A stretch of DNA of 48,933 bases from CAVDWX01 sp963612735. GTDB lineage: Bacteria > Bacillota_I > Bacilli_A > RFN20 > CAG-826. Positions 42,990-48,933 of this stretch are shown in pieces; position 1 is the stretch's first letter; each line of letters starts with the position of its first letter. The stretch is taken from NCBI GenBank assembly GCA_963612735.1, contig CAVDWX010000062.1, forward strand, positions 1-48,933. Reading direction: 5' to 3'. Made by a program: the position numbers and the translations under genes. Under the pieces are notes generated by a model, which was not told the DNA's origin, made no database searches, and worked only from the letters and a program-made list of their open reading frames with translations.

Positions 42990-43994
42990 ATGGAAAAAGT
43001 TACAAAAATGGAACCTTTATTCAAAGGTCGCCATCTCATCACACTTGAAGAATGGAGCAAACCAGAAATCGACAAATTACTCGAAGTCAGTAAGGAACTT
43101 AAAGAAATGTTCCACAATGATATTCCCACTCCATTTTTAGAAAACAAAACTGGATTTTTAATGTTCTTTGAACAATCCACAAGAACTCGTAATTCATTTG
43201 AAGCTGGAATGGCTGAATTAGGAGGACATGCTACGTTCTTAGATACTTCAATGATGCAAATCGCTCACGGAGAAAGCGCTAAAGACACCGCTACAATTTT
43301 ATCCTCTTTTGGACATATGATCGCTTGTCGTTATTGCAACTGGGGATTAGGCAATAAATATATTCGTGAAATGGCGAAATGGTCAACCGTGCCAGTTATC
43401 AATTTACAATGTGATTTGTTCCATCCTATGCAAGCGCTTGCTGATTTGATGACCATGCAAGAAGTTTTCCCAACTACTAAACATTTAAAAGTGTCTATTA
43501 TTTGGGCTTACGCTACTACTCATAAAAAACCAATTTCAGTTCCTCTTTCTCAAATTCTATTATTCCCTAGATATGGAATGGATGTTACTTTAGCTTATCC
43601 TGAAGGATACGATTTACCTGATTGGGCCATTGAAAAAGCGAAAAAGAACGCTATTGAAAATGGTGGTTCATTTAGAATTACACATGATATGGAAGAAGCA
43701 TATCGCGGAGCGGATGTTGTCTTTCCTAAAAACTGGGGTTCATGGGTTACAAATCAATCAACCGCGGTCGTCGATGATTTATTAGAATCTTATAAGAGTT
43801 GGAAATGTACTGAAGCGATGATGGCTTTAGCAAATCCTGGCTGCAAATTCATGCATGCTCTTCCTGCTGATAGAAACCACGAAGTCGAAGATTCTGTTAT
43901 CGATGGTCCTCAATCTATTGTCTATCAAGAGGCTGAAAATCGTTTACATACCGCTAAAGCTGTTATGTGCATGGTTGTAGGTGGCAAGAAATAG
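42990..43994 (+). CDS. ygeW: YgeW-type knotted carbamoyltransferase
   Basis: The protein has 334 residues. It is an aspartate/ornithine-transcarbamylase-fold enzyme with the carbamoyl-phosphate loop EQSTRTRNSFEAGMAEL (STRTR at residues 63-67), HPMQALADLMTMQEV and the C-terminal HALPADR. The insertion WAYATTHKKPISVPLSQ is typical of the knotted YgeW/UTCase group. It probably releases carbamoyl phosphate from a ureido intermediate, feeding the divergent carbamate kinase. The start is uncertain: the AAAGGAG box at 42968-42974 is 15 bases from the ATG at 42990, rather far. No better start is present before 43008. It is the last gene of the operon. Confidence 0.93.
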   Translation: MEKVTKMEPLFKGRHLITLEEWSKPEIDKLLEVSKELKEMFHNDIPTPFLENKTGFLMFFEQSTRTRNSFEAGMAELGGHATFLDTSMMQIAHGESAKDTATILSSFGHMIACRYCNWGLGNKYIREMAKWSTVPVINLQCDLFHPMQALADLMTMQEVFPTTKHLKVSIIWAYATTHKKPISVPLSQILLFPRYGMDVTLAYPEGYDLPDWAIEKAKKNAIENGGSFRITHDMEEAYRGADVVFPKNWGSWVTNQSTAVVDDLLESYKSWKCTEAMMALANPGCKFMHALPADRNHEVEDSVIDGPQSIVYQEAENRLHTAKAVMCMVVGGKK

Positions 43995-44018
43995 ATATCT
44001 TAATCATTTAATACAATT

Positions 44019-44051
44019 GGAGTGTTTCTTATTTGAAACGCTCCTTTTTTT
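44019..44051 (+). terminator. Strong rho-independent terminator ending the purine operon
   Basis: GGAGTGTTTC and GAAACGCTCC form a 10-bp stem (one G-T pair) with the loop TTATTT, followed by seven T. It lies 25 bases after the ygeW stop. This sets the operon end and implies that all genes from mocA to ygeW can share one mRNA of about 16 kb. Confidence 0.93.
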
Positions 44052-44142
44052 AAGTTCATTTAAATATAAATATATAATGATAGTGGTAATATACACAAAT
44101 CATAATATTTTAACGTTATTATCTTATTTAATTTTATTTTTA

Positions 44143-44170
44143 TTGTTTATATACATAAAAATATGATAAT
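44143..44170 (+). promoter_or_regulatory. Putative promoter of rpmE
   Basis: TTGTTT (44143-44148) and GATAAT (44165-44170) are spaced by 16 bases, about 58 bases before the rpmE ATG. The region is extremely AT-rich, so other boxes are possible. Confidence 0.45.
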
Positions 44171-44190
44171 ATTTCAAAGCAAAACTTTCT

Positions 44191-44210
44191 TTGAACAAGT
44201 TATAGTTCAA
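44191..44210 (+). promoter_or_regulatory. Small inverted repeat in the rpmE leader
   Basis: TTGAAC and GTTCAA form a 6-bp stem with an 8-base loop, directly before the GGCGGAAGGAG ribosome site. It could fold in the mRNA and contribute to ribosomal-protein feedback, or be chance. Confidence 0.3.
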
Positions 44211-44227
44211 GGCGGAAGGAGAAAAAA

Positions 44228-44449
44228 ATGAAAAAAGGAATTCATCCAGAATACCATCGTTGCACAGTGACTTGCATCTCCTGTGGAGCGACATTCGAAA
44301 CAGGTTCAACATTAAAGGAAATTAAAGTTGATACATGTTCTAATTGCCATCCCTATTACACTGGCAAACAAAGATATGTTCAAGCTGATGGCCGTGTTGA
44401 TCGTTTCAACCGTAAATACGGATTACAAAATAATAACGAAAAGAAATAA
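44228..44449 (+). CDS. rpmE: Ribosomal protein bL31, zinc-binding form
   Basis: A 73-residue protein with the bL31 signature: MKKGIHPEYHRCTVTCIS at the N-terminus, zinc ligands Cys16, Cys19, Cys37 and Cys40 (CSNCHPYYTGKQ), and the C-terminal DGRVDRFNRKYG. It is the zinc-containing type rather than the Cys-lacking paralogue made under zinc starvation. GGAAGGAG precedes the ATG. It sits in the large ribosomal subunit contacting the small subunit. metG follows after 38 bases; a short 5-bp hairpin (44453-44467, ACCGG/CCGGT) lies between them and is too small to be a confident terminator. Confidence 0.98.
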   Translation: MKKGIHPEYHRCTVTCISCGATFETGSTLKEIKVDTCSNCHPYYTGKQRYVQADGRVDRFNRKYGLQNNNEKK

Positions 44450-44487
44450 TAGACCGGTTAATCCGGTTTATTTATTATGGTGACATT

Positions 44488-46080
44488 ATGAAGAAGAGAT
44501 TTTACATTACTACTCCTATATATTATCCAAGCGCTAAATTACATATTGGACACGCTTATTGCACAGTTTTAACTGATGTTTTTGCTCGTAGTAAAAGAGA
44601 AAGAGGCTTTGAATGCTATTTTCTTACTGGCGCTGATGAACACGGCTTAAAAATCGAAAAGAATGCCGCTTTAGCGGGTAAGACTCCTCAAGAATTTGTC
44701 GATGATATTGTCGAAGGTTTTTATAAATTATGGGATTTGCTTCATATTTCAAATGACGATTTTATAAGAACTACGCAAACCAGACATACAAAAGTCGTCC
44801 AAGACATTTTTTCTAAAATGCTTAAAAATGATGACATCTATTTAGGGCATTATGAAGGATGGTACTGTAAAGATTGTGAAGCTTTTTGGACTGATACTCA
44901 AGTAGGGGAAGAACATCTTTGCCCCGATTGTCATCGTCCAGTGAGCAAGGCTCAAGAAGAAGCTTATTTCTTTAAAACCGGGAAATATGTTGAAAGATTG
45001 TTAAAATTTTATGATGAAAATCCTAAATTTTTAATTCCTGAATCAAGAAAAAATGAAATGATAAATACATTTATTAAACCTGGGTTAGGGGATTTATGTA
45101 TTTCGAGAACTTCTTTTACTTGGGGCATTACAATTAAAGAAAATCCAAAACATGTTATTTATGTGTGGCTCGATGCCTTGACTAATTATATCACCGCTTT
45201 AGGTTATGATAGCGACGACCCAACTTTATTTAAGAAATATTGGGAAGATGAAGATTCAGAAATTATTCACATTTTAGGAGCGGACATTACTAGATTCCAC
45301 GCTATTTACTGGCCTATGTTTTTAATGTCTTTAGGTTTACGCCTTCCTGATCGAGAATTTGTTCATGGCTTACTTATGATGAAAGATAGCAAAATGAGTA
45401 AATCAAAAGGCAATACTGTCGATCCATTCCCACTTGTTGAAAGATATGGAGTGGACGCTGTTAGATATTATTTAGTTAGAGAAGTTAATTTTGGTAGTGA
45501 TGGCTCTTTTACTCCTGAACAATTCGTTGAACGAATTAATATGGATTTAGCTAATTCTTTAGGCAATTTATTAAATAGAACAGTATCTATGATTATTAAA
45601 TATTTTGATGGCGTTATTCCAGAATATAAAGGCTCCATCACTGAATTTGACGACTCTTTAAAATCTTTAGCCGTAGCAACCATAAAAGCATATGAAACCG
45701 CTATGGATGATATTAGAATGACTGATGCTATTATTTTTGTTAATGAATTAGTGAGTAGAGCCAATAAATACATTGATGAAACAACTCCTTGGGCTTTGGC
45801 CAAGGACGAATCAAAAAAAGCTTCATTAGCGTCAGTTATGTCTCATCTTGCTAATGTAATCTATATTGCTGGAATGCTGTATCGTCCAGTTTTAGTAACG
45901 GCTTCTGATAAACTATTTGACCAATTAGGAGTTAATAAACAATTGAGAGATTATCAAAATATTTATCAATTTGGTATATTAGGAAATACCAAAGTAAATA
46001 AAGGTGAGCAACTCTTTCCTCGACTTGATGCCGCAGTGGAAGTTCCTTATATTAATGAATTGATGAAAGGCAATAAATAA
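44488..46080 (+). CDS. metG: Methionyl-tRNA synthetase
   Basis: A 530-residue class I synthetase that charges tRNA-Met. It has the HIGH-type motif in AKLHIGHAYC, the zinc-binding knuckle with CKDC and CPDCH, GADEHGLKIEKNA in the active site, and KMSKSKGN. It lacks the C-terminal EMAP/Trbp111-like dimerisation domain found in longer forms of Bacilli such as Bacillus subtilis, ending after the anticodon-binding helical domain (DAAVEVPYINELM). GGTGA precedes the ATG. It is probably co-transcribed with rpmE. Confidence 0.98.
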   Translation: MKKRFYITTPIYYPSAKLHIGHAYCTVLTDVFARSKRERGFECYFLTGADEHGLKIEKNAALAGKTPQEFVDDIVEGFYKLWDLLHISNDDFIRTTQTRHTKVVQDIFSKMLKNDDIYLGHYEGWYCKDCEAFWTDTQVGEEHLCPDCHRPVSKAQEEAYFFKTGKYVERLLKFYDENPKFLIPESRKNEMINTFIKPGLGDLCISRTSFTWGITIKENPKHVIYVWLDALTNYITALGYDSDDPTLFKKYWEDEDSEIIHILGADITRFHAIYWPMFLMSLGLRLPDREFVHGLLMMKDSKMSKSKGNTVDPFPLVERYGVDAVRYYLVREVNFGSDGSFTPEQFVERINMDLANSLGNLLNRTVSMIIKYFDGVIPEYKGSITEFDDSLKSLAVATIKAYETAMDDIRMTDAIIFVNELVSRANKYIDETTPWALAKDESKKASLASVMSHLANVIYIAGMLYRPVLVTASDKLFDQLGVNKQLRDYQNIYQFGILGNTKVNKGEQLFPRLDAAVEVPYINELMKGNK

Positions 46081-46090
46081 TGGCATTAAT

Positions 46091-46108
46091 GGTGATAGAA
46101 ATGTCACC
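46091..46108. terminator. Weak hairpin between convergent metG and ATPase genes
   Basis: GGTGA and TCACC form a 5-bp stem with an 8-base loop in the 29-base gap between two convergent genes. There is no long T run on either side (CTTTACC on the plus strand), so termination is only suggested by position. Confidence 0.35.
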
Positions 46109-46109
46109 T

Positions 46110-47438
46110 TTACCAATCTAAAGAATCAATATTGATTAAGAAATCTAATAGACTAATTCTTAAAAAACCTTCATCTGTGTAATAATGTAGTCCTTCATTT
46201 TTAACTATTATTATTTTTTTAAATGAATTGGGAATATTTCTAATAGATTGATATTCTTGGTCTTTTTTATTTTGACTATCAATGGCTAACGAAACTTGGA
46301 TATAGTAAGTTTTATTGCCTTTGTTAGCCACAAAATCGCATTCTGTTTCTATTTCGGTATAAATCCATTTATCATTCCTATCTTTTTTATCAGTTTTCTT
46401 TTTTATTTTAACAACGCCGACATCAACATTAAAACCGCGATATCTTAGCTCGTTATAAACAATATTTTCAATTAAATCAGATTCATCGACATTTCTAAAA
46501 TTTAAAATTGCATTACGTATCCCTATATCTTCAAAATAAATTTTATATGGTGAACCAATATATTCACGTCCTTTAATATCGTATCTAAGACATTTTTTGA
46601 TTAAAAAAGCATCTTCAAACCAATTTACATAGTTATTAATTGTGTTATTTGACAATTTAATATGATGTTTACTTTTAAAAGTGTTTTCGATTCTCGTTGG
46701 ATTAATAGGAGTAGATATCATAGAAGCGATTACTTTTAGTGTTTCGTCTAAATTATTTTGATCTATTTGATTATGTCTTTTTTTAACATCACTTAAATAT
46801 GTATCTCTATAAATACTAATAGCCTGGCTAATTTTATTTTCATCATCCTTTTGTAATTGAACTAAAGGAATTCCACCATATCGAATATACTCGTTTAAAG
46901 CATCTATTTTATGAACATTTGTATCAGATAAATATTCATTAAAAGTTAACGGAAGTAGGTGAATGTTAGATGAACGTCCACTGAATTCAGTATCGATATT
47001 AGAAGAAAGTAGATAAGAATTACTTCCACTTACATAAACATCGTAATTATCATGTGTTAAGAAGCCATTTAACACGCGAACGAAATTTTCTAAATTTTGA
47101 ATTTCATCTAAAATGAAATAATACATTTGATTATCCTTTATTAAACTTTGGATATATAACATGAACTTCCGATTATTGACAATTTGTTGCCCGTTTTTAA
47201 TTACGATTGTTTTTTGAGCTGGTAAATATTTATCTAATTGCATGATGTCTTCTTCATTATCAAAAGCAAATCGAATTATGTGTTCATTATCTATATTTTG
47301 ATTTTCAAATAGATGATGATAAAAAATTGTGTTTAAAAGATAGGATTTCCCACTTCTTCTCACTCCAGTAACAACCTTTATTAAGTGATTGTGTTCAAGC
47401 TTAATTAATTGATCTAAATATTTATTTCTTTTAAACAT
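46110..47438 (-). CDS. AAA ATPase with DUF4143-type C-terminus
   Basis: The protein has 442 residues. The N-terminal AAA_14 domain has Walker A GVRRSGKS (residues 25-32), Walker B YFILDEIQ and VSGSNSYLLS as sensor. The C-terminal half is the DUF4143 domain, a restriction-endonuclease-like fold: LIENIVYNELRYRGF, ETECDFVA and YYIQVSL carry Glu, Asp and Gln-x-x residues in the usual E-D-QxK-like arrangement. Such proteins are widespread and often multicopy in gut Firmicutes, Bacteroidota and archaea; their biological role is unknown, with links to mobile or addiction-like contexts proposed. It is preceded by two copies of a 28-base repeat that carries TTGACA and a palindrome. Confidence 0.88.
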   Translation of the reverse strand: MFKRNKYLDQLIKLEHNHLIKVVTGVRRSGKSYLLNTIFYHHLFENQNIDNEHIIRFAFDNEEDIMQLDKYLPAQKTIVIKNGQQIVNNRKFMLYIQSLIKDNQMYYFILDEIQNLENFVRVLNGFLTHDNYDVYVSGSNSYLLSSNIDTEFSGRSSNIHLLPLTFNEYLSDTNVHKIDALNEYIRYGGIPLVQLQKDDENKISQAISIYRDTYLSDVKKRHNQIDQNNLDETLKVIASMISTPINPTRIENTFKSKHHIKLSNNTINNYVNWFEDAFLIKKCLRYDIKGREYIGSPYKIYFEDIGIRNAILNFRNVDESDLIENIVYNELRYRGFNVDVGVVKIKKKTDKKDRNDKWIYTEIETECDFVANKGNKTYYIQVSLAIDSQNKKDQEYQSIRNIPNSFKKIIIVKNEGLHYYTDEGFLRISLLDFLINIDSLDW

Positions 47439-47447
47439 GGTTTCATC

Positions 47448-47475
47448 TTTCTTTCAGTACTGAACCTTTTGTCAA
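47448..47475. repeat. 28-base direct repeat, copy 1 (ATPase-proximal)
   Basis: Identical over 28 bases to 47524-47551. It contains the perfect 12-base palindrome TTCAGTACTGAA (47454-47465), and on the minus strand begins with TTGACA (47470-47475). It ends 10 bases before the ATPase ATG. The reverse complement also supplies GAAAG, the only ribosome-site-like sequence for that gene. This copy could therefore be both operator and translation signal. Confidence 0.9.
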
Positions 47476-47523
47476 CTCTATTATAATCATGTTATATGGC
47501 AATTTAAAAGAATTTTATTGATA

Positions 47524-47551
47524 TTTCTTTCAGTACTGAACCTTTTGTCAA
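47524..47551. repeat. 28-base direct repeat, copy 2 (distal)
   Basis: A second exact copy, 76 bases upstream of copy 1 in plus-strand numbering, with the palindrome at 47530-47541 and TTGACA on the minus strand at 47546-47551. If the TTGACA is a -35 box, no good -10 follows it at 17 bases. The only TATAAT-like sequence between the copies is TATAAT on the minus strand near 47480. The remainder of the gap 47439-47634 holds no gene. Confidence 0.9.
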
Positions 47552-47634
47552 GGCGTTTAGTGCATATAAAAACAATATCACTTTAGATAAAAAATGGCTA
47601 AATTCTTATAGACTAAAATTTTTTCTAGCAAGAT

Positions 47635-48465
47635 TTAGTCGTATGGCCAACCTTTAATGCTAATTTTGTTAATCCCAAAGTTATAACATTGACTGCCTTT
47701 ATAGGGGAAAGCATTTAATCTAATTTCAAAATAAGAGATATCAATATTTTTTAAGTAGAATTTAATTTCACTATTTTCTTTTTGTTTTGTGATTGTACCT
47801 TGTTCTATATAACTTGTTGAAATTAACGCTTCTTCTTTATCATAACCATAAATATGGAGAACTTCGTTTTTTTGACTTTTAGCGGATTGAGAATTATTAG
47901 TAATAGGATTGATCAATAGCCTTACTTCTATTTTTTTAAACGGAGTTAATTTTGGAGATTGTATTCCTTTATATAATTGATCAAATTTAATTGCGTAATT
48001 ATTACCATTTTCTCTATAAAAGGAAGGGCTAGAGAAATTATTACCATAAATATGCCTAAATCCAGTTGGTATCTCATTATCTACTTCATAATTTACCCAT
48101 TCTTCAATGTTGACTTCCTCATTAGTGGGCCCATCTAATTTCTTATTTCCAATCGGCAAAATAACATCGCTTTCATCTTCCTTTTTAGATTCGCTTGAAG
48201 AAGCAGAAGACGAAGATGATGAAGAAGGTGCTGAAGACGAAGAAGAGGATGAAAAAGAAGACTCTGAAGACGATGTAGAATTTTCTTTTGTTGATGAATT
48301 AGAACTACTAGGTTCGTTACTTGTTGTACTCGAACTACTAACTTCACCAGTGGATGTAGAAAATTGACTGCTAAAAGTAAAAATGCTTGTTTTAATATTA
48401 GTATTTGTACAACTAGAAATTGACAATATTATTAATAAGGCAAGTAAATAATTTATTTTTTTCAT
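47635..48465 (-). CDS. Lipoprotein with a long serine-rich linker and a C-terminal beta domain
   Basis: A 276-residue protein with lipobox LSISSC (Cys19). Residues about 35-95 are almost all Ser, with Thr, Glu and Ala, a flexible stalk that pushes the rest away from the membrane. The C-terminal ~170 residues are beta-rich (GFRHIYGNNFSSPSFYREN, KKIEVRLLINP, GINKISIKGWPYD) and resemble a single jelly-roll binding module, though I cannot name a family. No ribosome site is evident before the ATG at 48465. It has no obvious operon partner. It is probably surface-displayed; its ligand is unknown. Confidence 0.72.
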   Translation of the reverse strand: MKKINYLLALLIILSISSCTNTNIKTSIFTFSSQFSTSTGEVSSSSTTSNEPSSSNSSTKENSTSSSESSFSSSSSSSAPSSSSSSSASSSESKKEDESDVILPIGNKKLDGPTNEEVNIEEWVNYEVDNEIPTGFRHIYGNNFSSPSFYRENGNNYAIKFDQLYKGIQSPKLTPFKKIEVRLLINPITNNSQSAKSQKNEVLHIYGYDKEEALISTSYIEQGTITKQKENSEIKFYLKNIDISYFEIRLNAFPYKGSQCYNFGINKISIKGWPYD

Positions 48466-48513
48466 CGCACTAATTAATACTATACTCTTGTTTAATATAT
48501 AAATTAAGTAAAC

Positions 48514-48744
48514 TTAGCTAATAATCTCCCAGTGGCCTGTTTTATTTGAACCACAACGTTTGATAATATTATTTTTCCTTAAGTTAGAAATTATTCTTTG
48601 AACTGTTCTTTTTGGAATTTTAGTTTGCTTAGAAATTTCATCGATAACAATATCGTTTTTAATAAATATTTCTTCAATCACTTTCTTTTCCGATGTGTTT
48701 AATTCGTTTATCGCACCATTTATCGCGCCACTTATCGCGCCACT
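48514..48744 (-). pseudogene. Remnant of a winged-helix protein with Gly-Ala-Ile repeats
   Basis: A 76-codon frame ends with TAA at 48514-48516 and is cut at its upstream end by an in-frame TAA at 48745-48747. It starts with three GAI repeats (SGAISGAINGAI), then NELNTSEKKVIEEIF and a helix-turn-helix EISKQTKIPKRTVQRIISNL, ending in GHWEIIS. This is the C-terminal end of the AlbA_2/Fic-type ATP-binding or DNA-binding proteins that carry such glycine repeats before a winged helix. There is no ATG and no upstream domain, so it is a truncated remnant unless a frameshift or sequencing error hides the rest. The upstream 180 bases show no continuation in other frames. Confidence 0.7.
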
Positions 48745-48928
48745 TTATATTATTACTATTTATAGTAAAAACATGATGAGTGAAAAAGAATCCGTTATTA
48801 GATGATGCGTTAACTATTTCTTATATCATTGTTATTTAATTATTTAAAAGGAATAAAATTAACGATTTTAAAATAATTAGATACCGTTTGCAATTTGTAG
48901 GTAACGTTATAAAAAGGAAAGTCTTACA

Positions 48929-48933
48929 ATGTT
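48929..48933 (+). CDS. Possible start of a gene at the right edge
   Basis: ATG at 48929-48931 is preceded by AAGGAAAG with a 7-base spacer, a good ribosome site for this genome. Only one codon and two bases are inside the window, so nothing can be said about the product. The 184 bases before it (48745-48928) are AT-rich with no recognised feature. Confidence 0.3.

Noticed and set aside
29729..43994. In-frame TGA selenocysteine codon in the purine cluster, prompted by the selenium-linked annotation of YgeY.
   Set aside because: All genes read through without internal TGA and no selenium-insertion genes are present in the window.
47448..47551. CRISPR array or insertion-sequence ends.
   Set aside because: There are only two repeat copies, in direct orientation, 76 bp apart, with no cas or transposase gene and no further copies seen in the window.
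48107..48367. Antisense acidic reading frame opposite the serine-rich lipoprotein.
   Set aside because: It is the complement of the serine linker, gives a low-complexity Glu/Asp protein, and has no ribosome site.

Overview
The window looks like a chromosomal segment of an AT-rich, anaerobic, gut- or rumen-type low-GC Gram-positive, probably an uncultivated Bacilli or Mollicutes-related lineage. That placement is inferred from base composition, AAGGAG-type ribosome sites, many lipoproteins with serine-rich linkers, InlB-type repeats and a DUF4143 ATPase; no rRNA is present to confirm it. The standard bacterial code fits: tryptophan is TGG in the genes I read, and a TGA stop at 2984-2986 sits in an ATGA gene overlap. 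I found no tRNA, rRNA, CRISPR array, insertion sequence or prophage.

Region 1 (1-20261, all minus strand) is a Gram-positive polysaccharide-utilization locus. In transcription order it holds a CE2-like esterase, a 1160-residue surface lipoprotein with duplicated carbohydrate-binding modules, a LacI-family regulator, a GH130 phosphorylase, two ABC permeases, a solute-binding lipoprotein, a clan GH-A glycosidase lipoprotein, an 883-residue multi-CBM lipoprotein, a second GH130, an SGNH esterase with an InlB repeat, three small membrane or anchored proteins, and an unusually long MsmK/UgpC-type ATPase that runs off the left edge. Two GH130 phosphorylases plus esterases suggest acetylated beta-mannan or a related mannoside: cut and deacetylated outside, imported by the ABC system, and phosphorolysed inside. 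Cre/LacI-like boxes lie just upstream of the locus.

Region 2 (20469-25374, plus strand) encodes glutamate dehydrogenase, a DUF1015 protein, SerC and a SerA-type dehydrogenase: ammonia assimilation and serine synthesis without a recognisable phosphoserine phosphatase. A clean terminator closes it, followed by a minus-strand lipoprotein.

Region 3 (26727-44051) is an anaerobic purine/urate catabolism locus related to the Escherichia coli yge/ygf-ssnA-hyuA-xdh set. A divergent carbamate kinase faces a long plus-strand operon: mocA, an FAD/2Fe-2S/Mo xanthine-dehydrogenase-family trio, hyuA, ssnA, a PreA-like flavoprotein, a second Mo/2Fe-2S/FAD trio, two fold-type-II PLP enzymes, ygeY and ygeW, ending at a strong terminator. 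The likely flow is purine hydroxylation or reduction, ring opening by the two amidohydrolases, further hydrolysis by YgeY, carbamoyl transfer by YgeW, ATP formation by carbamate kinase and PLP-dependent deamination of the amino-acid remnant. Ammonia could be captured by the nearby glutamate dehydrogenase. Neither a YgfK-type protein nor a classical YgeX is present. A PreA-like protein lacking the usual catalytic Asn/Cys loop and two other PLP enzymes occupy those places, which is the most interesting feature of the window.

Region 4 (44143-48933) holds rpmE, metG, a convergent DUF4143 ATPase preceded by two copies of a 28-bp repeat carrying a TTGACA box and a perfect palindrome, a serine-linker lipoprotein, a truncated winged-helix gene remnant with Gly-Ala-Ile repeats, and possibly the first codon of a gene at the right edge.
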